From contig JAJBSL010000026.1 in assembly GCA_020540725.1 (NCBI GenBank), forward strand, positions 1 to 34,101: a stretch of DNA of 34,101 nt, written 5' to 3'. The notes beneath the pieces were generated by a model. The model made no database searches. It worked only from the letters and a program-made list of their open reading frames with translations, and was not told the origin of the DNA. This document shows positions 26,252-34,101 of the stretch, piece by piece. The translations under genes and the position numbers were made by a program. This stretch comes from Lachnospiraceae bacterium EP-SM-12S-S03. Lineage in GTDB: Bacteria > Bacillota > Clostridia > Lachnospirales > Lachnospiraceae. Within the stretch, counting starts at the first letter, position 1. Every line of letters starts with the position of its first letter.

Positions 26252-26896
26252 ATGGAAGAAAGAGAGATTTCCCAGGCAGTAATCAGAAGACTTCCAAGGT
26301 ACTACAGATATCTTGGAGAACTGATTGAGGAGAATGTGGAACGAATATCATCAAATGAGCTTAGCAGAAGAATGAAGGTAACAGCTTCGCAGATTCGTCA
26401 GGATTTGAATAACTTTGGCGGTTTCGGGCAACAAGGATACGGATATAATGTCAGATATCTTTATTCGGAAATTGCCAAGATCCTAGGACTTGATTCTGAT
26501 CATAATATGGTGATTATTGGTGCCGGTAATTTGGGACAGGCACTTGCAAACTATGCTTCTTTTGAGAAACGTGGATTTATATTAAAAGGAATGTTCGATG
26601 TGAATCCCCGTTTGAAAGGAATTGCAATCCGCGGAGTAGAGATCCGTATGATGGATGAGTTAAAAGATTTCATTATTGAAAATGATATAGATATTGCAGT
26701 GCTTACCATACCGAAGGCTAAGGCGAAAGAAGTAGCAGCTCTCCTTGCGGAGAACGGTGTACGTGCAATATGGAATTTTGCACACACAGACTTGAATTTG
26801 CCGGAGAACATAATTGTTGAAAATGTTCATTTATCAGAGAGCCTTATGAGATTGTCTTACAATCTCAGTCGTTATAACAAAGAACATAAAGAATAG
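26252..26896 (+). CDS. rex: Redox-sensing transcriptional repressor Rex
   Basis: Rex represses fermentation and NADH-reoxidation genes when the NADH/NAD+ ratio is low. The 214-residue protein has an N-terminal winged helix (RLPRYYRYLGELIEENVERI, SQIRQDLNNFGGFGQQGYGY) and a Rossmann domain with IIGAGNLGQAL from about 88. A C-terminal swapped helix ends the protein (SLMRLSYNLSRYNK). I chose ATG 26252 rather than the in-frame GTG 26243, because GGAAGG at 26237-26242 spaces better to the ATG and overlaps the GTG. A terminator follows. Neighbouring ABC-F matches the ydiF-ydiH region of Bacillus. Confidence 0.95.
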   Translation: MEEREISQAVIRRLPRYYRYLGELIEENVERISSNELSRRMKVTASQIRQDLNNFGGFGQQGYGYNVRYLYSEIAKILGLDSDHNMVIIGAGNLGQALANYASFEKRGFILKGMFDVNPRLKGIAIRGVEIRMMDELKDFIIENDIDIAVLTIPKAKAKEVAALLAENGVRAIWNFAHTDLNLPENIIVENVHLSESLMRLSYNLSRYNKEHKE

Positions 26897-26904
26897 TTAA
26901 GAGA

Positions 26905-26946
26905 AACAACGTACTGTAAGGTTTTGCTACATACGTTGTTTTTTGT
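26905..26946 (+). terminator. rex terminator
   Basis: AACAACGTA-C-TGTA (26905-26918) pairs with TACA-T-ACGTTGTT (26928-26940) around a short loop, and six T residues follow. It sits immediately before the structured block at 26952. Confidence 0.85.
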
Positions 26947-26951
26947 AATAG

Positions 26952-27031
26952 CAACGAGCCAAAGTCCAGGCTTGCCCGGGATCTTGGCGACTGCTTACAA
27001 TCCGGGAATGTGTCATTTGGCACTTCCGTTG
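26952..27031. other. GC-rich structured intergenic block between rex and nnr
   Basis: Three nested pairings stand out: CAACG (26952-26956) with CGTTG (27027-27031), GCCAAA (26958-26963) with TTTGGC (27016-27021), and CCCGG (26975-26979) with CCGGG (27002-27006). The block is more GC-rich than the flanking non-coding DNA and runs from the rex terminator to the ribosome binding site of nnr. Its minus strand reads DPGQAWTLARCYYKKQRM before a stop inside the rex terminator. I have an unverified memory of similar strings as spurious open frames in related genomes, which would mean a repeated element. It is not a gene I can support. Confidence 0.45.
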
Positions 27032-27053
27032 ATTCGTAAATCAGGAGGGGAAT

Positions 27054-28550
27054 ATGAAAGCGATATTAACCGGGAAACAGATGCGGGATGCAGATGCATA
27101 TACAATCAAAAAAATGGGGGTTCCGTCATTGGTGCTCATGGAACGTGCAGCGTTAGCCGTTATGGAAGTTTTGGAAGAAGAGAAGATCGATCTTACAAGA
27201 TCACTTATTGTATGCGGTTCCGGAAATAATGGTGGTGACGGTCTGGCCATTGCACGGTTGTTACACTTAAAAGGATATGAACCGGAAGTCTGGTATATTG
27301 GAAACACGGAGCATGCAAGCGAGGAAAATAAGACACAGTATCAGATCGCAGAGAATTATGGTATTTCTGTGAGAAACACATTTGTGGAAAAAGAATATAG
27401 TGTTATTATAGACGCGGTTTTTGGAACCGGATTGAAACGGGAAGTAGAAGGACATTACAGAGAAGCAATAGATACTCTGAATATATGTAATGGAACAAAA
27501 GTATCTATAGATATTCCATCCGGTGTGTCAGATACTACGGGGAATATATGGGGAACTGCTTTTCGAGCGGACATTACGGTTTGCCTTGCTTATGAGAAAA
27601 TCGGAGCCGTACTTTATCCGGGAACGGAATATGCAGGAAGACGTATCGTGAAAGATATCGGTATCAAAGCAAATAAAATTTCCGGAGCAGAAAGCGTCTA
27701 CACGTATGAGAAAAAAGATTTGCCAGGGCTGCTTCCAAAACGCAGACCGGACTCCAATAAAGGAAACTTCGGAAAAGTGCTTATGATCACAGGCTGCAGC
27801 GGAATGGCAGGAGCTTCCTACCTCAGTGCAAAAGCAGCATATTGTGCAGGTGCAGGACTTGTGCAAATTTATACGGATGAAACAAACCGGATGATTTTGC
27901 AGCAGCTTTTACCGGAAGCAATTATTACAACTTATACGGAGTTCGATAAAATAAAGTTGAAAGAATTATTTGACTGGGCGGATGTCATTTCCATTGGTTC
28001 CGGTCTGGGGATATCTGAGACTGCGGAAAAAATACTGACCTATGCAATGCAGTATGCGAAATCACCTTGTGTGATCGATGGAGACGGATTAAATATTCTT
28101 GCGGAAGAGATGACTCTTTTGGAACACAAGAAAAATGTGATCCTGACTCCGCACATGAAGGAAATGTCAAGACTTCAGCAATATAGTGTCCAGGAACTGA
28201 AAGAAAATGGTATACAGTATTTGCGGGAGTTCGTGGAAGATTATCCGGTTGTGTGCGCCATGAAGGATGCGAGAACGATGGTGGTATCTGATGACGGCGG
28301 TATTTATATTAATACAACAGGTAACGAATCCATGGCGAAAGCAGGATCCGGGGATGTACTTGCAGGCATTATTACGGGTCTTCTTGCCCAAGGACTGAGC
28401 CGAAGGAATGCTTGTGAAACAGGAGTGTTTCTTCACGGTTTATGTGGGGACCAAGCGAAGAAGCAGAAAGGAAGTTACAGTGTACTGGCAAGTGACTTGA
28501 TCGACGCGTTAGGAGAAGTACTAAAAGGAGTTGAAAATGAAGACTTATAG
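27054..28550 (+). CDS. nnr: Bifunctional NAD(P)H-hydrate epimerase / ADP-dependent dehydratase
   Basis: This metabolite-repair enzyme restores damaged NAD(P)H hydrates. The N-terminal YjeF epimerase domain (about 1-210) includes MRDADAYTIKKMGVPSLVLM, CGSGNNGGDGLAIAR and DAVFGTGLKREV. The C-terminal dehydratase domain (about 225-495) includes GNFGKVLMITGCSGMAGA, VIDGDGLNIL, LTPHMKEMSRL and AKAGSGDVLAGIITG, its nucleotide-binding signature. At 498 residues both domains are complete. AGGAGGGG precedes ATG 27054. It overlaps alr by 14 bases, so the two are coupled, as in many Firmicutes. Confidence 0.95.
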   Translation: MKAILTGKQMRDADAYTIKKMGVPSLVLMERAALAVMEVLEEEKIDLTRSLIVCGSGNNGGDGLAIARLLHLKGYEPEVWYIGNTEHASEENKTQYQIAENYGISVRNTFVEKEYSVIIDAVFGTGLKREVEGHYREAIDTLNICNGTKVSIDIPSGVSDTTGNIWGTAFRADITVCLAYEKIGAVLYPGTEYAGRRIVKDIGIKANKISGAESVYTYEKKDLPGLLPKRRPDSNKGNFGKVLMITGCSGMAGASYLSAKAAYCAGAGLVQIYTDETNRMILQQLLPEAIITTYTEFDKIKLKELFDWADVISIGSGLGISETAEKILTYAMQYAKSPCVIDGDGLNILAEEMTLLEHKKNVILTPHMKEMSRLQQYSVQELKENGIQYLREFVEDYPVVCAMKDARTMVVSDDGGIYINTTGNESMAKAGSGDVLAGIITGLLAQGLSRRNACETGVFLHGLCGDQAKKQKGSYSVLASDLIDALGEVLKGVENEDL

Positions 28551-29703
28551 CAGAGTATATGCAAGAATTGACCTGGATGCGATTGCATATAACATGGAAC
28601 AGATGAAACAAAGAATTGACGGGCATACGCAGATTATGGCGGTGATCAAAACGGATGCTTACGGACATGGAGCTGTGCAGGTTGCCCAGATGCTTGAAAA
28701 ATATGATTATATATGGGGATTTGCAGTTGCAACGCTGGACGAGGCGGTTGTGTTGCGAGTAGAAGGGATTCAAAAGCCCATACTTGTTCTAGGATGTATT
28801 TTCCCTGATCAATATATGGAAATGCTGGATAATAACATTCGTATGAATGTATATACAGAGGATATGGCAAAAGAAATCGCCAATATGGCAAGAAGGGAAG
28901 GTAAGACGGCATATATTCATATTAAACTGGATACCGGTATGGGAAGACTCGGTTTTTCTATTACGGATGAAAGCATCGAGGCGATTGCGAGAATCAATAA
29001 ACTTCCAAATGTGAGAATGGAAGGTGTATTTACTCATTTTGCAAAGGCTGATGAGAAAGATAAGACGTTTACGAAAAAACAGATTCGGGAATTCGAATAT
29101 ATGACAAAAATGCTGAAGGAAAATGGTGTGACATTTGAGTATGAACATTGTTCCAACAGTGCAGCGATCATTGATGTTCCGGAAGCAAAATTTGATATTG
29201 TAAGAGCCGGAATTTCTACATTTGGTCTGTATCCGTCTGAAGAAGTAGATAAAGAAGCTGTCCATTTGAAACCGGCGCTGGCGCTTAAAAGTCATGTGGC
29301 GTTTGTAAAAGAGATCGAGCCGGGGACACCGGTAAGCTATGGCGGGACTTTTGTTGCAGATAAGAAAATGAAAATTGCAACCATTCCGGTTGGTTATGGA
29401 GATGGATATCCGAGAGCGCTTTCCGGTGTGGGGCACGTACTGATCCGCGGAAAGAAAGCGCCGATTCTTGGAAGAATCTGCATGGATCAGTTCATGGTGG
29501 ATGTGACACATATTGAAGATGCAAGCTTTGGAGATAAGGTTACATTGATAGGAAGAGATGGGAACGAATATATCTCCGTAGAAATGCTCGGGGATCTTTC
29601 CGGAAGATTCAATTATGAATTTATATGTGATCTTGGGAAAAGAATTCCGAGAGTATATGTGAAAAACGGCAAGATAGCGGAGCAGGTGGATTATTTCGCC
29701 TAA
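28537..29703 (+). CDS. alr: Alanine racemase
   Basis: Alr makes D-alanine for peptidoglycan. The PLP lysine is K38 in AVIKTDAYGHG, and the second catalytic residue is Tyr268 in PVSYGGTF. The fold-type III barrel segments (HIKLDTGMGRLGF, EHCSNSAAI, RAGISTFGLYP) and the C-terminal GRICMDQFMVDVTHI are intact. At 388 residues it is normal length. I chose ATG 28537 over the in-frame TTG 28531 because AAAAGGAG ends six bases before the ATG. It overlaps nnr by 14 bases. Confidence 0.95.
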   Translation: MKTYSRVYARIDLDAIAYNMEQMKQRIDGHTQIMAVIKTDAYGHGAVQVAQMLEKYDYIWGFAVATLDEAVVLRVEGIQKPILVLGCIFPDQYMEMLDNNIRMNVYTEDMAKEIANMARREGKTAYIHIKLDTGMGRLGFSITDESIEAIARINKLPNVRMEGVFTHFAKADEKDKTFTKKQIREFEYMTKMLKENGVTFEYEHCSNSAAIIDVPEAKFDIVRAGISTFGLYPSEEVDKEAVHLKPALALKSHVAFVKEIEPGTPVSYGGTFVADKKMKIATIPVGYGDGYPRALSGVGHVLIRGKKAPILGRICMDQFMVDVTHIEDASFGDKVTLIGRDGNEYISVEMLGDLSGRFNYEFICDLGKRIPRVYVKNGKIAEQVDYFA

Positions 29704-29783
29704 GAAGATGACTCTATTCAGAATACATCCGAAAAAGATGGAAATACTGATTTTATCTTAAAGAAATCGGAGTGTGAATAGAA

Positions 29784-30131
29784 GTGCAGGTTAGACGTGG
29801 TGATATATATTATGCAGATTTGAGCCCGGTGGTGGGATCCGAACAAGGTGGTATCCGTCCGGTGCTGATTATACAGAATGATATTGGGAACAGACACAGC
29901 CCGACAGTTATATGCGCGGCCATTACATCGCGTATGAACAAGTCAAAACTTCCGACGCATGTGGAAATTGATGCAAAAAGATATCACATTGTAAAGAATT
30001 CGGTTGTGCTGCTGGAACAGATCAGAACCATTGACAAACAAAGACTTCGAGAGCTTGTCTGTCATGTGGATAAACAACTGATGTTTAAAATAGATGAGGC
30101 CTTGAAGGTAAGCTTTGAGCTTCATACATAG
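29784..30131 (+). CDS. mazF: MazF/PemK-family mRNA interferase, no antitoxin gene beside it
   Basis: The 115-residue protein has the MazF fold: [41 protein letters not shown] and the late [13 protein letters not shown]. It matches B. subtilis EndoA/NdoA in length and in its position after alr. Members cut single-stranded RNA at short sequences. It starts at GTG 29784, with GGAG at 29769 somewhat far upstream. In Bacillus the antitoxin ndoAI lies between alr and ndoA. Here the 80-bp gap 29704-29783 has no frame long enough for an antitoxin, only a 17-codon frame, so it appears to be an orphan toxin. Confidence 0.9.
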   Translation: MQVRRGDIYYADLSPVVGSEQGGIRPVLIIQNDIGNRHSPTVICAAITSRMNKSKLPTHVEIDAKRYHIVKNSVVLLEQIRTIDKQRLRELVCHVDKQLMFKIDEALKVSFELHT

Positions 30132-30146
30132 TAAAGGAGAGGGAAC

Positions 30147-30986
30147 ATGGAAGAAGGCAGTAGTCTATGGGAAAGGCTGATGCATAATTTCTCAGATGAA
30201 AATGAAAACCAGGAGGACGTAGAACGGGAAATCCTAACTCTTGTTCAGGAAGGAAGAGAACGAGGATTCTTCGCAGGGAGTGAAGGAGAACTTATCAGTA
30301 ATGTATTTACCTATAGTGAGAAAAAGGCAGAAGATATTATGACCCACAGGAAATACATTATTGGAATTGACGGAAATGAAACGCTGGAGAATGCGTTAAC
30401 ATTTATTTTGAAGCAGAATCACTCCCGTTTTCCGGTATATGAGGGGGATATTGATACCGTTCTTGGAATTCTTCATATCCGGGATGCCATGCGGTGTTAC
30501 TTTGATGAGAAACTGCGGACAAAACCGATCAAAGAGTTAAAAGATCATCTTCACTCTGTAAGCTTTGTGCCGGAAGGGAAACGCATTGATAAATTGTTTA
30601 AGGAGATGAAGGTGAAAAAGTCCCAACTGGTTGTCGTATTTGATGAATATGGACAGACCGCCGGCATCATTGCCATGGAAGATATTATAGAACAGATTGT
30701 CGGAAATATTCAGGATGAGTACGATACGGAAGAAGAACTAATCAAGAAACTGGCAGACGGTTCCTATCTTGTAAGTGGAGTGACAGAGCTTGAAGATCTT
30801 GAGAAGCTTCTTGAAATTGAATTTGACGTAGAGGATTATGGGACGATCAACGGATTTATCGTACATAGCCTGGACAGAATTCCTTCGGAAGATGAAAACT
30901 GTGTAGTAGAATATGCAGGATACAAATTTTATATAATCTCCGTACGGAATAATGTGATTCAAAGCGTAAGAATTGAAAAAAACTAA
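30147..30986 (+). CDS. CBS-domain protein of the CorC/HlyC family, without membrane domain
   Basis: The 279-residue cytosolic protein has a short N-terminal helix, a pair of CBS domains (about 60-195; AEDIMTHRKYIIGID, SRFPVYEGDIDTVLGILHIRDA, VVVFDEYGQTAGIIAMEDIIEQIVG) and a C-terminal CorC_HlyC domain (about 205-278). Adenine nucleotides typically bind such CBS pairs. It lacks the DUF21 membrane domain seen in the larger hemolysin-like transporters, like E. coli CorC/YbeX, which is linked to magnesium handling and ribosome maturation. It follows mazF by 15 bases, probably co-transcribed. Exact role unknown. Confidence 0.85.
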   Translation: MEEGSSLWERLMHNFSDENENQEDVEREILTLVQEGRERGFFAGSEGELISNVFTYSEKKAEDIMTHRKYIIGIDGNETLENALTFILKQNHSRFPVYEGDIDTVLGILHIRDAMRCYFDEKLRTKPIKELKDHLHSVSFVPEGKRIDKLFKEMKVKKSQLVVVFDEYGQTAGIIAMEDIIEQIVGNIQDEYDTEEELIKKLADGSYLVSGVTELEDLEKLLEIEFDVEDYGTINGFIVHSLDRIPSEDENCVVEYAGYKFYIISVRNNVIQSVRIEKN

Positions 30987-30988
30987 TC

Positions 30989-31017
30989 TTGTCATGATTT
31001 GGAAATAATGATAGAAT
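30989..31017 (+). promoter_or_regulatory. yebC promoter
   Basis: TTGTCA (30989-30994) and TAGAAT (31012-31017) are separated by 17 bases, each five of six to consensus, 38 bases before the yebC start. The promoter begins just after the stop of the CBS gene. Confidence 0.7.
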
Positions 31018-31055
31018 AAAAAAAGCGATTTTAGAAGATAGGAGAGAAATGAAAA

Positions 31056-31784
31056 ATGTCAGGACATTCAAAATTTGCGAATATTAAACATAAAAAAGAA
31101 AAGAACGATGCAGCAAAAGGAAAGATTTTTACAATTATTGGTAGAGAAATTGCCGTAGCTGTAAAAGAAGGCGGAGCAGATCCAGCTAACAACAGCAGAC
31201 TTCGTGATGTTATTGCAAAAGCAAAATCAAATAACATGCCAAATGATACTATCGAGCGTGGAATCAAAAAGGCAGCAGGAGATGCAAACTCTGTAAATTA
31301 TGAAGTAGTTACATATGAAGGATATGGACCAAGCGGCGTTGCAATTATCGTAGATGCATTAACGGATAATAAGAATCGTACGGCTTCGAATGTTCGTAAT
31401 GCGTTTACAAAAGGAAACGGAAGCGTAGGAACGCAAGGGTGTGTTTCTTATATGTTTGATAAAAAAGGTCAGATTATCATTGATAAAGAAGAATATGAGG
31501 CAGATGCAGATGAGCTTATGATGACTGCGCTAGACGCGGGGGCAGAAGACTTCTCAGAAGAAGAAGATAGCTACGAAATCCTCACTGCACCAGAAGATTT
31601 CAGTGAGGTTCGTCTTGCTCTTGAGGAAGCAGGAATTCCAATGGCTTCTGCAGAAGTGACAATGATTCCGCAGACTTGGGTAGAACTTAAAGACGAGACA
31701 GATATTAAAAATATTCAGAAGACATTAGATCTTTTGGATGAAGATGATGATGTTCAGGAAGTATACCACAATTGGGATGAGTAG
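31056..31784 (+). CDS. yebC: YebC/PmpR-family protein
   Basis: The 242-residue protein begins [20 protein letters not shown], the family signature, and has the three-domain layout with [39 protein letters not shown] and the acidic end. YebC proteins were first described as transcription regulators; recent work on the family shows a role in relieving ribosome stalling, especially at proline stretches. AGGAGAG nine bases before ATG 31056 supports the start. It has its own promoter and is followed after two bases by the CFI-box gene. Confidence 0.95.
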   Translation: MSGHSKFANIKHKKEKNDAAKGKIFTIIGREIAVAVKEGGADPANNSRLRDVIAKAKSNNMPNDTIERGIKKAAGDANSVNYEVVTYEGYGPSGVAIIVDALTDNKNRTASNVRNAFTKGNGSVGTQGCVSYMFDKKGQIIIDKEEYEADADELMMTALDAGAEDFSEEEDSYEILTAPEDFSEVRLALEEAGIPMASAEVTMIPQTWVELKDETDIKNIQKTLDLLDEDDDVQEVYHNWDE

Positions 31785-31786
31785 AA

Positions 31787-32536
31787 ATGAAAGAAAAGTT
31801 AATTCAGTTATTTGAAGAAGCACAGATATTGATCAAAAATTTCAATAAGCAAAATTATGAAATTGGTTTTAAAAATCAGTATGAAAAGTATACAGAATTG
31901 TTAGAAAATGTAGACGCCTTGTTAGAAAATGAGGAAGAAAAGGAAGCGGCTCTTTTAGAAATGGCATCTGTAATTCCGGATTATGTGAGAGAAAAGCTTT
32001 CCATAGTCAAGAGTAAACGGAAGGCGGAGAATCTGGTGGTAGATTACAATTATGCGATGGTCACATATGTACTTCCGCTTATTAATTATAATGGAAGCGA
32101 GAATTGTAAAGAACTTTCGGATAAAATCTTGGAATTATGGAATCAGGATATTACAAAATCTCCATTGCGTAATACTACATATGAATCCATTCATGAAGGC
32201 TTCAGCCAGAGGTTGTGTTATATTACAACTGCGGTTTGCGAAAGTCTCGGTAAACCGGATAACTGTCATGAATTGCAAGTACTTCGAAACTACCGGGACG
32301 GATATCTGATGTCCAGTGACGAAGGAAGAAAAATTGTCGAGAGATATTATGATATCGCACCTACAATCGTAAAGCATATCAACCAGACAGACAATGCAAA
32401 AGAAGTATATCAGGATATTTACAATGAATATTTAATGCCTTGTATCAATCTGGCAGAAGAACAGAAATTGGAAGAGTGTAAAGAAATCTACAGTGGTATG
32501 GTGTGTGAACTTCAGAAGAAATTTTTATATTCATAG
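31787..32536 (+). CDS. Hypothetical protein with CFI-box C-terminal motif
   Basis: The 249-residue protein is mainly helical. Near residue 144 it has CYITTAVCESLG, then LQVLRNYRDGYLMSSDEGRK and VERYYDIAPTIVKHI, matching the CFI-box domain (Cys-[FY]-I-x-T-A, then Arg-x-[FY]-Arg-Asp, then a Tyr-Tyr segment). The domain is widespread, often at protein ends, with no known function. The first 140 residues are charged and contain no motif I recognise. It lies two bases after yebC and is probably co-transcribed with it, which could mean a translation-linked role, but this is only context. Confidence 0.7.
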   Translation: MKEKLIQLFEEAQILIKNFNKQNYEIGFKNQYEKYTELLENVDALLENEEEKEAALLEMASVIPDYVREKLSIVKSKRKAENLVVDYNYAMVTYVLPLINYNGSENCKELSDKILELWNQDITKSPLRNTTYESIHEGFSQRLCYITTAVCESLGKPDNCHELQVLRNYRDGYLMSSDEGRKIVERYYDIAPTIVKHINQTDNAKEVYQDIYNEYLMPCINLAEEQKLEECKEIYSGMVCELQKKFLYS

Positions 32537-32547
32537 GAGGAATGAAC

Positions 32548-33831
32548 ATGAGTAATAACTATCAGATTGAAACAAAATGTATTCAGTCAGGTTGGAAACC
32601 AAAACAAGGCGAACCGAGAGTACTCCCGATTTACCAGAGCACAACATTTAAATACGACACAAGCGAACAGATGGGGAGACTTTTCGACCTTGAGGATTCC
32701 GGATACTTCTATACAAGACTTCAGAACCCGACAAATGATGCTGTTGCTGCAAAAATATGCGATTTAGAAGGGGGATATGCAGCTATGCTGACATCATCCG
32801 GTCAGGCGGCAAGTTTCTATGCGATTATGAATATTTGTGAAGCTGGAGACCATATTGTATGCGCTTCTGCACTTTATGGCGGTACATATAACCTTTATGC
32901 CCATACGATCAAGAAAATGGGAGTGGAAGCTACGTTTGTGGATCCGGGTGCCAGTGAAGAAGAAATCAGTGCAGCATTTAAGGAAAACACAAAGGCATTG
33001 TTCGGAGAGACAATTTCCAATCCGGCACTTGTAGTTCTTGATATTGAGAAATTCGCGAAAGTTGCACATGAACATGGAGTGCCTCTTATTGTGGACAACA
33101 CATTTGCAACACCGATCAACTGCCGTCCGTTTGAGTGGGGTGCAGATATTGTGACACATTCCACAACAAAATATATGGACGGACACGCAATGAGCGTGGG
33201 AGGATGTATTGTGGACAGCGGAAATTTTGACTGGGAAGCACACCATGATAAATTCAAATGTTTAACAGAGCCGGATGAGACGTATCACGGTATTGTATAT
33301 ACAAAGAAATTCGGAAAAGGTGCTTACATTACAAAGGCAACTTCTCAGTTAATGCGTGATCTTGGTTCTATTCAGTCTCCGCAGAATGCATTTTTATTAA
33401 ATGTTGGTCTTGAGACATTACATCTTCGCGTACCGAGACACTGTGAAAATGCTTTAAAAGTTGCAGAATACTTAAAAGGGCATGAGAAAGTTGCATGGGT
33501 ACATTATCCAGATCTGGAAGGAGATCAGTATCATGAGCTTGCACAGAAATATATGCCAAATGGTACATGCGGTGTCCTTACATTCGGTATCAAAGGTGGA
33601 AGAGATGCATCCGTAACACTTATGGATCATCTGAAGCTTGCTGCGATTGTAACACACGTTGCAGATGCGAGAACATCCGTGCTGCATCCGGCAAGCCATA
33701 CACACCGTCAGATGAACGAGCAGGAACTGATCGAAGCAGGTGTACAGCCGGATCTGATCCGTTTCAGCGTGGGTATCGAAAATGCGGATGATATTATCGC
33801 AGATTTAGAGCAGGCGCTTGAGACGGTGTAG
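32548..33831 (+). CDS. metY: O-acetylhomoserine aminocarboxypropyltransferase (sulfhydrylase)
   Basis: This PLP enzyme makes homocysteine from O-acetylhomoserine and sulfide. The Cys/Met-metabolism fold is clear: YTRLQNPTNDAVAAKICDLE, SSGQAASFYAI, VDNTFATPINCRPFEWGADI, then STTKYMDGH with PLP Lys208, and HPASHTHRQMNEQEL near the end. Length of 427 fits the sulfhydrylase group rather than cystathionine synthases or lyases (about 380-400). I chose ATG 32548 over ATG 32542, because GGAGG at 32536-32540 is seven bases from 32548 but only one base from 32542. Methionine gamma-lyase activity is a less likely alternative. Confidence 0.9.
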   Translation: MSNNYQIETKCIQSGWKPKQGEPRVLPIYQSTTFKYDTSEQMGRLFDLEDSGYFYTRLQNPTNDAVAAKICDLEGGYAAMLTSSGQAASFYAIMNICEAGDHIVCASALYGGTYNLYAHTIKKMGVEATFVDPGASEEEISAAFKENTKALFGETISNPALVVLDIEKFAKVAHEHGVPLIVDNTFATPINCRPFEWGADIVTHSTTKYMDGHAMSVGGCIVDSGNFDWEAHHDKFKCLTEPDETYHGIVYTKKFGKGAYITKATSQLMRDLGSIQSPQNAFLLNVGLETLHLRVPRHCENALKVAEYLKGHEKVAWVHYPDLEGDQYHELAQKYMPNGTCGVLTFGIKGGRDASVTLMDHLKLAAIVTHVADARTSVLHPASHTHRQMNEQELIEAGVQPDLIRFSVGIENADDIIADLEQALETV

Positions 33832-33849
33832 GTGGAGCAAAGGTTTGAT

Positions 33850-34035
33850 ATGATTGGTGTTCATCTAAAAAGAATCCGCAAAGAAAGACAACTATCACAA
33901 GAACAAGTGGCACAAAGATTGAATATTTCCAGACAGGCAATTTCAAGATGGGAAAATGATTTGGCTATGCCGGATATTGACAATCTTGTAGTGCTTAGTA
34001 AATTGTATGAAGTTTCGATCGAGGAGAGAGTATGA
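33850..34035 (+). CDS. Small XRE-family helix-turn-helix protein
   Basis: A 61-residue protein with a complete HTH_3 domain: IGVHLKRIRKERQLSQEQVA, SRQAISRWENDLAMPDIDNL, VLSKLYEVSIEERV. It could start at GTG 33832, directly after the metY stop, but AAAGG at 33839-33843 favours ATG 33850. Most relatives with this start (SQEQVAQRLNISRQAISRWE) continue into a further domain, so this may be a minimal regulator or a shortened one. From 34036 to the window end there is no gene, but AAGGAGG at 34093-34099 looks like the ribosome binding site of the next gene. Confidence 0.7.
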   Translation: MIGVHLKRIRKERQLSQEQVAQRLNISRQAISRWENDLAMPDIDNLVVLSKLYEVSIEERV

Positions 34036-34101
34036 AACTTTTTCTGTAAATAATGTTTTAGAAGGTCTTCTATGGTAAAATATTTTATCATAAGGAGGCC
34101 T

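Noticed and set aside
26924..27229. 101-residue plus frame overlapping the start of nnr
   Set aside because: It begins inside the rex terminator, has no ribosome binding site, and overlaps nnr in another frame.
28789..29511. 240-residue minus-strand frame opposite alr
   Set aside because: It is a shadow of alr; the plus strand encodes a complete, motif-containing enzyme.
34036..34101. Frameshifted continuation of the small XRE protein
   Set aside because: Neither alternative frame gives a recognisable extension, so there is no positive evidence for a broken gene.

Overview
The window looks like a low-to-moderate GC Clostridia chromosome, most likely a gut-associated member of the Lachnospiraceae. 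I infer this from gene content and order (plsX-acpP-rnc-smc-ftsY; ABC-F divergent from rex; nnr-alr-mazF), from strong GGAGG ribosome binding sites, and from TTGACA/TATAAT promoters. No taxonomic search was possible.

Positions 1 to about 3960 look like the end of an integrated mobile element. They hold a truncated XRE regulator on the minus strand, a heavily folded non-coding block (231-357) that could be an origin of transfer, a second XRE regulator, a (GACA)16 tetranucleotide array, and a large AT-rich surface protein (signal peptide, EF-hand-like loop, leucine-rich repeats, two nearly identical Ig-like domains, PVKTGD sorting signal). No integrase or relaxase is inside the window, so the element assignment is an inference.

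Positions 4008-10962 hold accessory metabolism: an S41-type peptidase with an unusual start, then a YczE-like membrane protein with a Crp/Fnr-family regulator, then a complete ECF transporter operon (S component, EcfT, two ATPases) ending in a nucleoside hydrolase. Two near-identical 18-bp palindromes lie in front of the YczE-Crp pair and the ECF operon. Each sits exactly 20 nt upstream of a -10 box, the class II activator geometry, so the Crp-like protein probably activates both units. The first and last genes of the ECF operon each carry an apparent 1-nt deletion that cuts off a recognisable C-terminus.

Positions 11164-18951 are core genes: fatty acid and phospholipid synthesis (plsX, acpP), RNase III, SMC, FtsY and threonine deaminase. 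Positions 19033-22362 form a citrate-to-2-oxoglutarate operon: a probable (Re)-citrate synthase, a GntR/FCD regulator and NADP-isocitrate dehydrogenase, with a 24-bp perfect palindrome over the promoter. A secreted arylsulfate sulfotransferase follows, convergent with an ABC-F ATPase. Rex is divergent from ABC-F. After rex come a terminator and a structured GC-rich intergenic block, then nnr, alr, an orphan mazF, a CorC-like CBS protein, yebC, a CFI-box protein, an O-acetylhomoserine sulfhydrylase and a small XRE regulator. I saw no tRNA, rRNA, CRISPR array or insertion sequence.
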